Below, one piece after another: positions 48,277-57,187 of a stretch of DNA of 64,000 nucleotides. The DNA is from Lachnospiraceae bacterium (lineage in GTDB: Bacteria; Bacillota; Clostridia; Lachnospirales; Lachnospiraceae): contig JAAWAC010000014.1 of NCBI GenBank assembly GCA_022791975.1, forward strand, positions 1-64,000. Direction: 5' to 3'. The notes below the pieces were generated by a model that saw only the letters and a program-made list of their open reading frames with translations, was not told where the DNA came from and searched no databases. The position numbers and the translations under genes were made by a program. Position 1 is the stretch's first letter. Every line of letters starts with the position of its first letter.

Positions 48277-48413
48277 ACTTATTTTAAATACTCTTTCCTA
48301 TGTCCCCTCTTTGGATGTTCCTATAAAATGTTTTCATATCCAGTTTTTCAAATATTTCTCTGCTTTTTTGATTACACTTCTATCATTTCATGCTCTATCC
48401 TAAATTGTCTTTT

Positions 48414-49619
48414 TCAATTCCAAATTTTTCTAGTCAGCCTCTCCCTTAAATCATACCCATCCCAAACAAATCCAAACTCCATGGTCTCCCCGATCTTCAC
48501 CACCCGGTCTATCCCCTTTACTCCGGATTCAGCCAACGGTAAAACCTTCATTTCATCTCCCAAAACCGCTATAGTCTGCAGCTTCTCATTGCAAATCGGA
48601 ACCAACTCCATGATATCCCCAAGCTCATACTCATAGAAGACTCCTGAGTTCCCCCGATATTCCTGTATCCGAGGAGTCATCTTCTCCAATTCTATTCGTA
48701 CAATCCGGTTATCCTTCATCCGAATCACATGGATTCCCTCTATCGTTGCCGCCGCAAGGCAGCTGTTTGTCAGCTTATCCACATATTGTATCGGTCGGAA
48801 TGTATACTTTTTCTCCACTGTACCCCAGAACTTCTCCCAGAAAATTTCTTTCGCCTCTTCTATCCTTTCGTGCTCTCCCATCCAGCAGACCAGTCTCGGC
48901 GAAGTACAGGCATTTTGATCTGTAAAATAGGTGTCATTATAGAAATCTAGTGCAAGCCTCTCTTTGTCTTTTATATTCAAATATTCCTCCGCATCTACGA
49001 TACAGATGGAATACCGATCCGCAAAGGTAATCTCGCCTGCTCTCGGCGGAAGCTCTGACTTCCGAATCTCCTCTATAGCGGCATCTCCTCCCCAGATTAC
49101 CCTTACATTACAAATGGAAGAAAAATAATCATTGATCTCCTTATTCCTCGCATACCGCAGAAAGACTATGTAATCGCTCCACTTCTTATAAACTTCCTCT
49201 TGCCCCAAGGCTTCCGATATGGCCCGGTTAATCAGCTCCGTCTGCCGGAATTCCCTGGATGGCAGCCGCACAATGCTCGCATTTCCCAGTACAAATCCAA
49301 CTGCAAAGGAATAGGCATAATTCACTGCCACATTTGACGGCGCGATGTGAAATAGCACTCCACGCCCCATTCGAAGCCTGTGATCGGAAAGAAATTCTCT
49401 CTTTTCTTTCTCCATATTTGCTCTTCTTATCCAGAAAGCGAAAGTTGCCACATCTGAATACGTCTTTGCCTCTTTATCTGACAGCAGCCTTTTGGACACT
49501 TCATTTAAAAAGGCAATCCGCTCCTCCTCAAAGGGTTTGCCCGCAGGAAGCTTTGGCATTTTTTCCACAATCTTTTCGTCGCCTATATGAAATTGAAGCT
49601 CCTTAAAATTTAGCTCCAT
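48414..49619 (-). CDS. luxC: LuxC-like acyl-CoA/acyl-protein reductase
   Basis: LFHIAPSNVAVNYAYSFAVGFVLGNASIVRLPSREF; FTDQNACTSPRLV (catalytic Cys region). Start MELNFKELQFHIG at 49619. Confidence 0.88.
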   Translation of the reverse strand: MELNFKELQFHIGDEKIVEKMPKLPAGKPFEEERIAFLNEVSKRLLSDKEAKTYSDVATFAFWIRRANMEKEKREFLSDHRLRMGRGVLFHIAPSNVAVNYAYSFAVGFVLGNASIVRLPSREFRQTELINRAISEALGQEEVYKKWSDYIVFLRYARNKEINDYFSSICNVRVIWGGDAAIEEIRKSELPPRAGEITFADRYSICIVDAEEYLNIKDKERLALDFYNDTYFTDQNACTSPRLVCWMGEHERIEEAKEIFWEKFWGTVEKKYTFRPIQYVDKLTNSCLAAATIEGIHVIRMKDNRIVRIELEKMTPRIQEYRGNSGVFYEYELGDIMELVPICNEKLQTIAVLGDEMKVLPLAESGVKGIDRVVKIGETMEFGFVWDGYDLRERLTRKIWN

Positions 49620-50697
49620 AGGTATCGCTGCACCCCCTGATTTCTGCATTTTTCAGTCTTCCATGTACAGAGAAATACTTTCCCTTTCTTCCGCAGGGAC
49701 AATCATCCTCTCCCAGAAGCACTCCTTCGTCCTCTGTCAAAAGAGAATGCCCCGGATAGGATTCCGGAATAGCCGACACCACTTGAAGGATTCCTTTTTC
49801 CCCCATCCTACAGACTGAAAAGTCCTCCGGACGTCGGACGATCACATCAGAAAAAATACTGGCATGAAAATGTCCGTATTCACACTGCATATAGATACAC
49901 CCTGTCTGCTCTACCATTCCGTAATAGTCGTAAATCTTATGCAAACCGCACGCTTCCTGCAAGCTGCCGCGAAACTCTTGACAGGAAATAGCTTCCCCTT
50001 TAAGCTTCTTCCAGCCTCCTCCGTGAATGAGGATTCCATTCGACAAATCCCATACAATCCCTTTCTGCCTGAACTTTTTAAACTCCTTATAAAAATGCTG
50101 CCAAATCATAAAGGTAAAGCCGAAGAGAAAGATCTGCTCTCCCTTGTGCCTCTCTAAAAAGGCGCTGACCCCTTCTACATCTAACTGCATCTCATCATTC
50201 AAAGCGTATAGTTTATCTCTTCCAAAGATGGAGAATCCCAGTATCCCTGCTCCTCTGGCGCTGAACATAGCCCTGTTTTTTATAACGGAGGGACAGTCGA
50301 TAATCAGCATGGGCATACGGGCGCTTCCTGTAAAGGAGGACACCAGTTTAACCAAAGTTTTCTGCTGATAGCCTGCCGTCTTTCGATCCACATAGATGCG
50401 AGACACACGCTGGCCGCTGGTTCCGGAGGATGTCATGGTTTTTACAACCTCCTCCTTCGGAACACTTCGCAGTTCCATCTCCTTAAACAGGCGGACCGGA
50501 AGGAAGGGAAGCTCATAATAGGATTCTGTCTTACCGATTTCTATCCCAAAGGCATCCACGATTCTTTTGTATGTCTCACACGTCTCATAGTGCTGTTCAG
50601 ATAGGCTTATCAGCCTTCTGCTTAAAAGCTCCTGCTTTTTCTCTTTTTCAAGGGAATAAGGCTCCAGCTCCAGCATAGCTTCATAATTTTGTTCCAT
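49603..50697 (-). CDS. luxE: LuxE-like acyl-protein synthetase/acyltransferase
   Basis: LPFLPVRLFKEMELRSV; TMTSSGTSGQRVSRIYVDRKT; HGGGWKKL; YDYYGMVEQTGCIYMQCEYGHFH. Confidence 0.9.
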   Translation of the reverse strand: MEQNYEAMLELEPYSLEKEKKQELLSRRLISLSEQHYETCETYKRIVDAFGIEIGKTESYYELPFLPVRLFKEMELRSVPKEEVVKTMTSSGTSGQRVSRIYVDRKTAGYQQKTLVKLVSSFTGSARMPMLIIDCPSVIKNRAMFSARGAGILGFSIFGRDKLYALNDEMQLDVEGVSAFLERHKGEQIFLFGFTFMIWQHFYKEFKKFRQKGIVWDLSNGILIHGGGWKKLKGEAISCQEFRGSLQEACGLHKIYDYYGMVEQTGCIYMQCEYGHFHASIFSDVIVRRPEDFSVCRMGEKGILQVVSAIPESYPGHSLLTEDEGVLLGEDDCPCGRKGKYFSVHGRLKNAEIRGCSDTYGAKF

Positions 50698-50713
50698 TCT
50701 CCTGTTTTTCCTG

Positions 50714-52126
50714 CTATTCTTCTATATATTTTCCAAATTCTTGATACAACACCTTTCCGGAAGCGTTTCTCGGTATTTCTGGAATTACATGGACTGCAAA
50801 AGCAATGCTGTTAAGTCCTGTTTTTTGAGAAAGAAAGGCTCGGATGTCCTCTTTTAAGCCTTCCTCTGTAATAAAAAGGACCAGCTTATCATCCCGACCA
50901 GCGCTGGCACAATCTATATTTCCAAACTCAGCTTTTACCAGTCGATCCACCCCATCCAGATTTACCCGATTTCCGAATATTTTTAAGAAGCGCTTCTTTC
51001 TTCCCACAATATAATAATATCCGTCCGAATCAAACCGGGCCATGTCTCCTGTTTCCAGGCGACCGTGTCTTTCATCCCCTTTTGCCAGATCCTCCCCGCA
51101 TTCGGCATATCCGAGAGTAACATTGGGTCCCTCATACACCAGCTCCCCTGCCGTATCGGGCTGCCGAATTTCGTTTCCGTCTGCATCTATAACAGAGAAA
51201 CGACCGCCCGGTATGGCAATCCCCATACTTCCATATTTTCCCAGAGACTTATCATAGGGAAGATAGGACATTCTTGCAGTGGCCTCTGCCTGGCCGTACA
51301 TAACGTAAAAACGTTTCCCTTTCTTTTGTGCATACTCCGCAAATCTTTTATGCAACTCCGGCTGCAGCTTTCCCCCTGCCTGTGTCATGCTTCTAAGGGA
51401 AGGAAGATCCATGCGGTAAAACCGCAGTTTGTCCAGCATTTCGTATGTATACGGGACTCCTCCAAAGGAAGTGGCTTCCACTTCTCTGAAAAATCTCCAG
51501 AATTCTTTCTGCATCAAACCTTTCTCTGTGAATAAAATGGTGGCGCCTACCAGCAAATGACTGTTGATAATTGACAAACCATAGGTATAATTCATAGGAA
51601 GCGTGGTAATGGGCCGCTCTGTCTCATTCAATTCCAGATACTGCACGATTGACTGAGCATTTGATACTACATTCTCATAACTTTGGCGTACCAGCTTGGG
51701 GCTTCCGGTGGAACCAGATGTTGTCAAAAGCAGACACAATTTCTCGTTCAGTCTGTATACTCTCTGATATTCCGTTTTTAGGAGAACATATGCAAAAACT
51801 TCATACTCCACAGAATAATTTTCAAACGCATTCCGAAGTTTTACAGGTACCCACAAGTAGTCCGGCTGATAAGTTTTGATTAACTGCTCCAATAAATCTT
51901 TGTCCATATCTTCTGCAAGTAACAAGGGAACCACGTGATGGTTGATACATGTGGTATAGCCTATCAAAGCACCTATGGTATTGGAGCATAATATAAATGT
52001 AAGACAACGTTCTTTTAATCTTTCTACAAGCCTACAATTTTCAAGGAATAATTCGTGATAACTTATTTGATTTTTATGTTCATCCACAGCGGCTATGCTG
52101 TCCGCATATTCCTCAAACCTCCACAT
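50714..52126 (-). CDS. AMP-binding acyl-CoA/acyl-ACP ligase
   Basis: LLLTTSGSTGSPKLVRQSYENV (P-loop), MYGQAEATARM, GRLETGDMARFDSDGYYYIVGRKKRFLKIFGNRVNLD, PRNASGKVLY. Confidence 0.92.
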   Translation of the reverse strand: MWRFEEYADSIAAVDEHKNQISYHELFLENCRLVERLKERCLTFILCSNTIGALIGYTTCINHHVVPLLLAEDMDKDLLEQLIKTYQPDYLWVPVKLRNAFENYSVEYEVFAYVLLKTEYQRVYRLNEKLCLLLTTSGSTGSPKLVRQSYENVVSNAQSIVQYLELNETERPITTLPMNYTYGLSIINSHLLVGATILFTEKGLMQKEFWRFFREVEATSFGGVPYTYEMLDKLRFYRMDLPSLRSMTQAGGKLQPELHKRFAEYAQKKGKRFYVMYGQAEATARMSYLPYDKSLGKYGSMGIAIPGGRFSVIDADGNEIRQPDTAGELVYEGPNVTLGYAECGEDLAKGDERHGRLETGDMARFDSDGYYYIVGRKKRFLKIFGNRVNLDGVDRLVKAEFGNIDCASAGRDDKLVLFITEEGLKEDIRAFLSQKTGLNSIAFAVHVIPEIPRNASGKVLYQEFGKYIEE

Positions 52127-52154
52127 ATTCTATTCTCCATATGTTTTATTGCAC

Positions 52155-52403
52155 TCAAAATTCCACACCATAGTTGGCAGATAAAATTTCTTTTCCCTTT
52201 TCAAAAGAGCTGAAATCAATGATATCCTCTGTGTCCATCATCAAGTCGAACTTATCTTCTAATGCTGCGATCAAGCTCATATGACCTACAGAATCCCACA
52301 GGGGAATTGCCTGATATTCTAAACCTTCCAGTTTCGACTCTTCAATCTCTAAAGTTTCCATAAAAACTTTATTGTACTTTTCTAAATTTGTCATAAAACT
52401 CAC
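52155..52403 (-). CDS. Acyl carrier protein
   Basis: 82 aa; phosphopantetheine Ser context IPLWDSVGHMSLIAALEDKFDL. Confidence 0.88.
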   Translation of the reverse strand: MSFMTNLEKYNKVFMETLEIEESKLEGLEYQAIPLWDSVGHMSLIAALEDKFDLMMDTEDIIDFSSFEKGKEILSANYGVEF

Positions 52404-52427
52404 CTCAATTTATTTTAGAATTCATAA

Positions 52428-53189
52428 CTATACTACAGCCGCCCCATCAACCCCTATAATTTGCCCCGTAATATACCTTGCATAATCTGACGCAAGCATC
52501 ACGCAAGCATCCGCAACCTCTCCAGGTGTCCCTAAACGTCCCATTCCTATCCTATCCAAATGTTCCTGAATGTGAACCTCTCCAATTGAATGAAACATAT
52601 CTGTGTCAATCATTCCTGGTGCCACCGCATTTACTCGAATATGATATGGTGCCAGTTCTTTAGACGCAGTTTTTGTCATACTGATAACAGCCCCTTTAGA
52701 CGCAGAGTACACTATCTGACCCTTATTGCCTTGTACTCCCACAATCGATGAAAAATTAATAATACTGCCTGAATTATTCTTTTTCATTATCCTAGCAGCA
52801 TATTGTAAAAGCTCCATCGAAGCAAACACATTTGTCTCAAAAATATCTCGCATAAGCTCTTTGGAAGCCATTCCTATTAAAGCATCCTTCATAATTCCTG
52901 CATTATTAACAAGAACATCCAACCGTCCTTGTTCTTTTTGAATCTTGAGCATTACATTCTTTAAAGAAGTTGTATCTCTGATGTCAAAATATACTGGCAC
53001 TACTGCTGCTCCATATGTCTTTTTTAAACCCTGAACTTGTTCATCAATACTTCCCTCTTGCCTTGCATTGGCATAAACAATGGCCCTTTCCCGTGAAAAA
53101 CTTTCAAGCAAGGCTGCACCTATTCCTCTGTTTGTCCCTGTAATTAAACAAACCTTATTTTTCAACAGATCCATTTTCAATCCTCTCAT
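52428..53189 (-). CDS. SDR-family reductase (FabG-like)
   Basis: CLITGTNRGIGAALLESF, NNAGIMKDALIGM, YSASKGAVISMTKTASKELAPYHIRVNAVAPGMIDTDM. Confidence 0.93.
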   Translation of the reverse strand: MRGLKMDLLKNKVCLITGTNRGIGAALLESFSRERAIVYANARQEGSIDEQVQGLKKTYGAAVVPVYFDIRDTTSLKNVMLKIQKEQGRLDVLVNNAGIMKDALIGMASKELMRDIFETNVFASMELLQYAARIMKKNNSGSIINFSSIVGVQGNKGQIVYSASKGAVISMTKTASKELAPYHIRVNAVAPGMIDTDMFHSIGEVHIQEHLDRIGMGRLGTPGEVADACVMLASDYARYITGQIIGVDGAAVV

Positions 53190-53833
53190 TACCGAAAAAC
53201 TTTTGTTCCATTCTTATACTTCATTACCCTTGCTGGATTCCCTAGCGCAATTACATTTTCCGGAATATCTCTTAAAACTGTAGAGCCCATACCAATAATC
53301 GAATTTTTCCCTATCTTAATTCCTTCCTTTACTGAAACATTCATACCAATATATGTGCCTTCCCCCACCTCACAATGGCCTCCAAGAGTAGCATTTGGTG
53401 CAATTTGACAATTCCGCCGAATAATACAATCATGCCCCACTATCGTTCCCGGCTCAATACATGTATTTTCTTCTATCAATGTGTCACTGGAAATAAAAGA
53501 TTGTGCATGAACAATAAGCCCTTCCTCCAGATTCGCAGATGGGCTTATCCAGGCCATAGGGTGCAAAACTTTAGCAAGTGGATACTCTTTTTCTTTCACC
53601 TTATGGCATAACGCTATTTTGTGCTCTGGTTCTCCCAATGCAATCACTATTTCTGCGGTATCCTTATCATAAATTTGCACAAAACTTTTAAAAGGCATTC
53701 TTTCTATACCTTTAAATACCCCTACTTCTACCATATCATCTATAAATACAATTTTTTCCCAAATATTTTGCTGCTCAGCAATCTCCCTTACCTCACATCC
53801 TGAACCACCGGACCCATAAATTCCCAAAATCAT
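53189..53833 (-). CDS. NeuD/PglD-like sugar O-/N-acyltransferase (PglD_N + left-handed beta-helix)
   Basis: LGIYGSGGSGCEVREIA; hexapeptide repeats GTIVGHDCIIRRNCQIAPNATLGGHCEVGEGTYIGMNVSVKEGIKIGKNSIIGMGSTVL. Confidence 0.9.
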   Translation of the reverse strand: MILGIYGSGGSGCEVREIAEQQNIWEKIVFIDDMVEVGVFKGIERMPFKSFVQIYDKDTAEIVIALGEPEHKIALCHKVKEKEYPLAKVLHPMAWISPSANLEEGLIVHAQSFISSDTLIEENTCIEPGTIVGHDCIIRRNCQIAPNATLGGHCEVGEGTYIGMNVSVKEGIKIGKNSIIGMGSTVLRDIPENVIALGNPARVMKYKNGTKVFR

Positions 53834-53907
53834 TTTCTCTTCTCCCTGTTATGCCTTATTTATAAAATAGAAGTTAGCTTATTGCCTATCCACATAATTT
53901 CAGACAC

Positions 53908-55017
53908 TCAATATGCGCAAATTATTTTCGCAATTTCCGATACATTGTCTACCCACAACCCTTCATACACCGGCAATGCCAGAACCTGCTTCGCCAACCT
54001 TCGTGCGTCTCCAAGCCCCACATCCCGATACTTATTCTTAAAACAAGCCTGGTCCGAAGTCAGTGGATAAAAATACTTCCTGGTATATATTTGCTGCTCC
54101 TTAAGCCTCTCATACAGCTCATCCCTGCTCAATGGATATGCATCTTCTATCAATATAGGAAAATATCCATAATTGCGCTTTACTTCTTGCTTTATCTCAA
54201 ACAAGCGAATCCCCGAAACATCCCTCAGCCCTTTTTCATATTCCTCACACAAAGCCTTTCTCTGGGCAACGGACTCCTCCACATGGTCCAAATTGCAGAG
54301 TCCCATGATTGCACAGAATTCATTCATCTTCCCGTTGGCTCCAACCGCTGTCACCAGCTCTTCCCCGCGAATCCCAAAATTCTTTAAATTGTAAAGCTTA
54401 TCGTAAAGCTTTGCATCGGGAAAGGCTACTGCTCCCCCTTCAATGGTATGAAACACCTTGGTAGCATGAAAGCTAAACACGGAGGCATCCCCATAGCTTC
54501 CAATGCCTTTTCCTTTAAACGAAACCCCGAAAGCATGGGCCGCATCATAAATCACCTTAAGCCCATACTTATCTGCAATTCGCTGAATCTCCTCCACATT
54601 GCACACATTCCCATACACATGCACAGGCAGGATCGCCGCCGTTCGTTCTGTAATCAGCTCCTCGATCTTTGTCTCATCGATGGTCCCGTCCTCAGGCTTC
54701 ACATCACAAAACACCGGTTTTAAATGATTCCGCACAATCGCATGGGTGGTAGAAATAAAAGTAAAAGGTGTGGTAATTACCTCCGCGCCCTCCGGAAATC
54801 CCATGGCCTGGATAGTCAGCTCCAGCGCCATATGTCCATTGACCATTAATGACAGCCATGGCACATCCAAATACTCCCTTAAATTCTTTTCCAGCTCCTG
54901 ATGGTACTTGCCCATATTGGTCAGCCAATGGCTATCCCACAAAGGCTTGATGGCTTCTATGTATTCCTCATAGGACGGCATAGAGGATCGTGTCACAAAT
55001 ATTTTCTCCTTATCCAT
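53908..55017 (-). CDS. DegT/DnrJ/EryC1/StrS-family aminotransferase
   Basis: VITTPFTFISTTHAIVRN, DAAHAFGVSFKGKGIGSYGDASVFSFHATKVFHTIEGGAV (PLP Lys), C-terminal LALPVYEGL. Confidence 0.94.
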   Translation of the reverse strand: MDKEKIFVTRSSMPSYEEYIEAIKPLWDSHWLTNMGKYHQELEKNLREYLDVPWLSLMVNGHMALELTIQAMGFPEGAEVITTPFTFISTTHAIVRNHLKPVFCDVKPEDGTIDETKIEELITERTAAILPVHVYGNVCNVEEIQRIADKYGLKVIYDAAHAFGVSFKGKGIGSYGDASVFSFHATKVFHTIEGGAVAFPDAKLYDKLYNLKNFGIRGEELVTAVGANGKMNEFCAIMGLCNLDHVEESVAQRKALCEEYEKGLRDVSGIRLFEIKQEVKRNYGYFPILIEDAYPLSRDELYERLKEQQIYTRKYFYPLTSDQACFKNKYRDVGLGDARRLAKQVLALPVYEGLWVDNVSEIAKIICAY

Positions 55018-55024
55018 ATTCCCT

Positions 55025-56383
55025 TCACTCCACCTCTATATCCTGTACCATGACTGGTTTCCCCGTCTCCTGGTACAACCTCACCAGAGAGCTCCAATCC
55101 CCATAATAAGCGTCGCTAAATCCCATCGCCGGATACATATCTGGCCCATCATCGTAAATCCCATTCCCATTCTCAATAAACCACTTCTTCACCCTCTTAT
55201 ACCGCTCATATAGCTCTGGCCGCATGGAAGAAAAAGTCGCCTCCATTAAAGGATGCGGCCGCCAAAGCAACACCGCGTCCTCCCTTTTTGCAAAAAAATG
55301 AAACACCCGCTCAAGCTTCCCCAGATAGGCCTCGCTCTCGTTAAGCATCCCGCCCAGGCTGGTATTATACAAAATAACTTTCTTTCCCTCTGCCTTTCTT
55401 CTCCACTCCTTTGGCACCTCCACGTCCCCCTGGCTTGCCGCCCGCACCTTATCAAACTTCGGGGAACCCAGAGGAAGCAGCTTGGACGAAATGTCCACCT
55501 GGGGAAAATGCTTCTTAAAATGCTGAATGTACTGCTCCTTCTCACTCTCATTCTGCACAATCACATAGTCCGCATTCCAGACCCCTTTAGCCAGAGCCAT
55601 TCCCTCCGGAACACTTTCTCCAGCGCAGACAAAGTAGGGAATATACACCAGTTTTTCTGTAAATTTCTTTAAATTTTCCGAATAAAAATATGGGTGAACG
55701 CTGGTCACATAATTCCCGTCGTCATAAGGGTTATGAATAAACACCATATCTGGCCGCCGCAGCTCAAAATTGTATGAACCATAATCTGTCACTTCCACTT
55801 CATCCGGAAACAGCTCTCCCTCATGGTGCACTTCTCCAAAGCTCAGATCCGGCTTCCTGTCATAATAGGGAATGGGAATCACATACACATCTGCCTCCTC
55901 ATCCTCTCCAGCTGCCTTCCAAACACTCTCCAGAGAATCCCACATGGAAGCTTTATAGGGAAGGAAAACCACCTCCAGCCTGTCTGGCACATCCCGCCCC
56001 AGTTGACGGCGGATACGTCCCAACTGCTGTTTCAGCTCCTTTACCTGCCCTCTGCGGGCGGATGGATCTTGCAAAGCCAAAGTTAGTTGATACAAACTCT
56101 CACAAAAAAGCTCCAACTCTTTTACCGTGCTGGTTCCCTCTCCATACAAACTTTCTATCGTGGTTCCCACCTGGATAGCCGCCTCCTGGCTGTCTGCCAA
56201 AAGTTTCATAATCTCTGGCTCATTCACAGAATTTTTCAACAAGGCCTTTTCCAGCACCTTGTGAGCTCCTTCCAGGAGATCTATCGTGGAAAATAATTGT
56301 TTTCTCACAGTACGGCTCATACTCTCTGCCCCTCTCTGATAATCATCTCCAATAGCTATTGCCACTGGCGACTCTCCATCCAC
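55025..56383 (-). CDS. CDP-glycerol glycerophosphotransferase-like protein, tentative
   Basis: VVFLPYKASMWDSLESVWKAA, VIVQNESEKEQY, LGSPKFDKV, VILYNTSLGGML, VLLWRPHPLMEAT, AYYGDWSSLVRLYQETGKPVMV. Confidence 0.6.
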   Translation of the reverse strand: MDGESPVAIAIGDDYQRGAESMSRTVRKQLFSTIDLLEGAHKVLEKALLKNSVNEPEIMKLLADSQEAAIQVGTTIESLYGEGTSTVKELELFCESLYQLTLALQDPSARRGQVKELKQQLGRIRRQLGRDVPDRLEVVFLPYKASMWDSLESVWKAAGEDEEADVYVIPIPYYDRKPDLSFGEVHHEGELFPDEVEVTDYGSYNFELRRPDMVFIHNPYDDGNYVTSVHPYFYSENLKKFTEKLVYIPYFVCAGESVPEGMALAKGVWNADYVIVQNESEKEQYIQHFKKHFPQVDISSKLLPLGSPKFDKVRAASQGDVEVPKEWRRKAEGKKVILYNTSLGGMLNESEAYLGKLERVFHFFAKREDAVLLWRPHPLMEATFSSMRPELYERYKRVKKWFIENGNGIYDDGPDMYPAMGFSDAYYGDWSSLVRLYQETGKPVMVQDIEVE

Positions 56384-56400
56384 CTTTCAGATATTCCAGC

Positions 56401-57132
56401 TTATTCCCGAATCCATTCTGCCTTCCTGGAATTCAGCAAGGCCTCAAAAATCTCCAGATCCGCCACGGACGTCAGCTTAATATTTTTCTCCGACCCCAGA
56501 CAAAAGTACAGCTGATGGCCCAACTCAATCAACAGAGTACAAGTGGCCACCGTATTGGTGATCCCCCTCTTTAACGCCTCCTCATGAGCTCGCACCAGGG
56601 TTCCCACAGACGCACATTGCGGAGTCTGGGTAATCTTTAAATTATCCCGGGAAATCTGCATCTTAGAGGAGCTCCCATCCTCCGTACACAGCATGGCAGA
56701 GGTACACTGAACCACGGAAATGGCGTTTCCGTACTGCCCGGCCACCCGAATACAGTCCGAGATAATTTCCTCCGAAACCATAGGCCGTATGGCATCATGT
56801 ATCAAAATCAGGTCCTCCTCCTCATGGCGGGAGGCAATGTCATACACCCCACCCCGAATGGAATCCTGGCCGTTTGCACCGCCGGGAACAATATTCTCCA
56901 GCTTTGTTATGCCAAAGGTTCTGCAATAGGCCGCCAAAATCTGATCCCAGCCCTCCACACAAACCACCACAATCCCATCAATGCAGGGATGATTTTGAAA
57001 AGCCTCCAGGGTATAGATAATCACCGGCTTGTCATAGACATTGATAAATTGCTTGGGAATATCCTGGTGCATCCGCTGTCCCGAGCCTCCTGCTATAATC
57101 AGCGCTATATTTTTCACCCTCGGCACCTCCAA
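56401..57132 (-). CDS. IspD/TarI-family cytidylyltransferase
   Basis: ALIIAGGSGQRMHQDIPKQFINVYDKPVIIYTLEAF; LILIHDAIRPMVSEEI. Confidence 0.9.
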   Translation of the reverse strand: MEVPRVKNIALIIAGGSGQRMHQDIPKQFINVYDKPVIIYTLEAFQNHPCIDGIVVVCVEGWDQILAAYCRTFGITKLENIVPGGANGQDSIRGGVYDIASRHEEEDLILIHDAIRPMVSEEIISDCIRVAGQYGNAISVVQCTSAMLCTEDGSSSKMQISRDNLKITQTPQCASVGTLVRAHEEALKRGITNTVATCTLLIELGHQLYFCLGSEKNIKLTSVADLEIFEALLNSRKAEWIRE

Positions 57133-57187
57133 CTTCTCTCACATCCTGCCACATGCACGAAAAAACAAAAGAGACGAATCGCCCAAT

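Noticed and set aside
48414-53189. Bioluminescence (lux) operon
   Set aside because: LuxC- and LuxE-like proteins are present but no LuxA/LuxB luciferase or flavin reductase is visible; the context is glycan biosynthesis.
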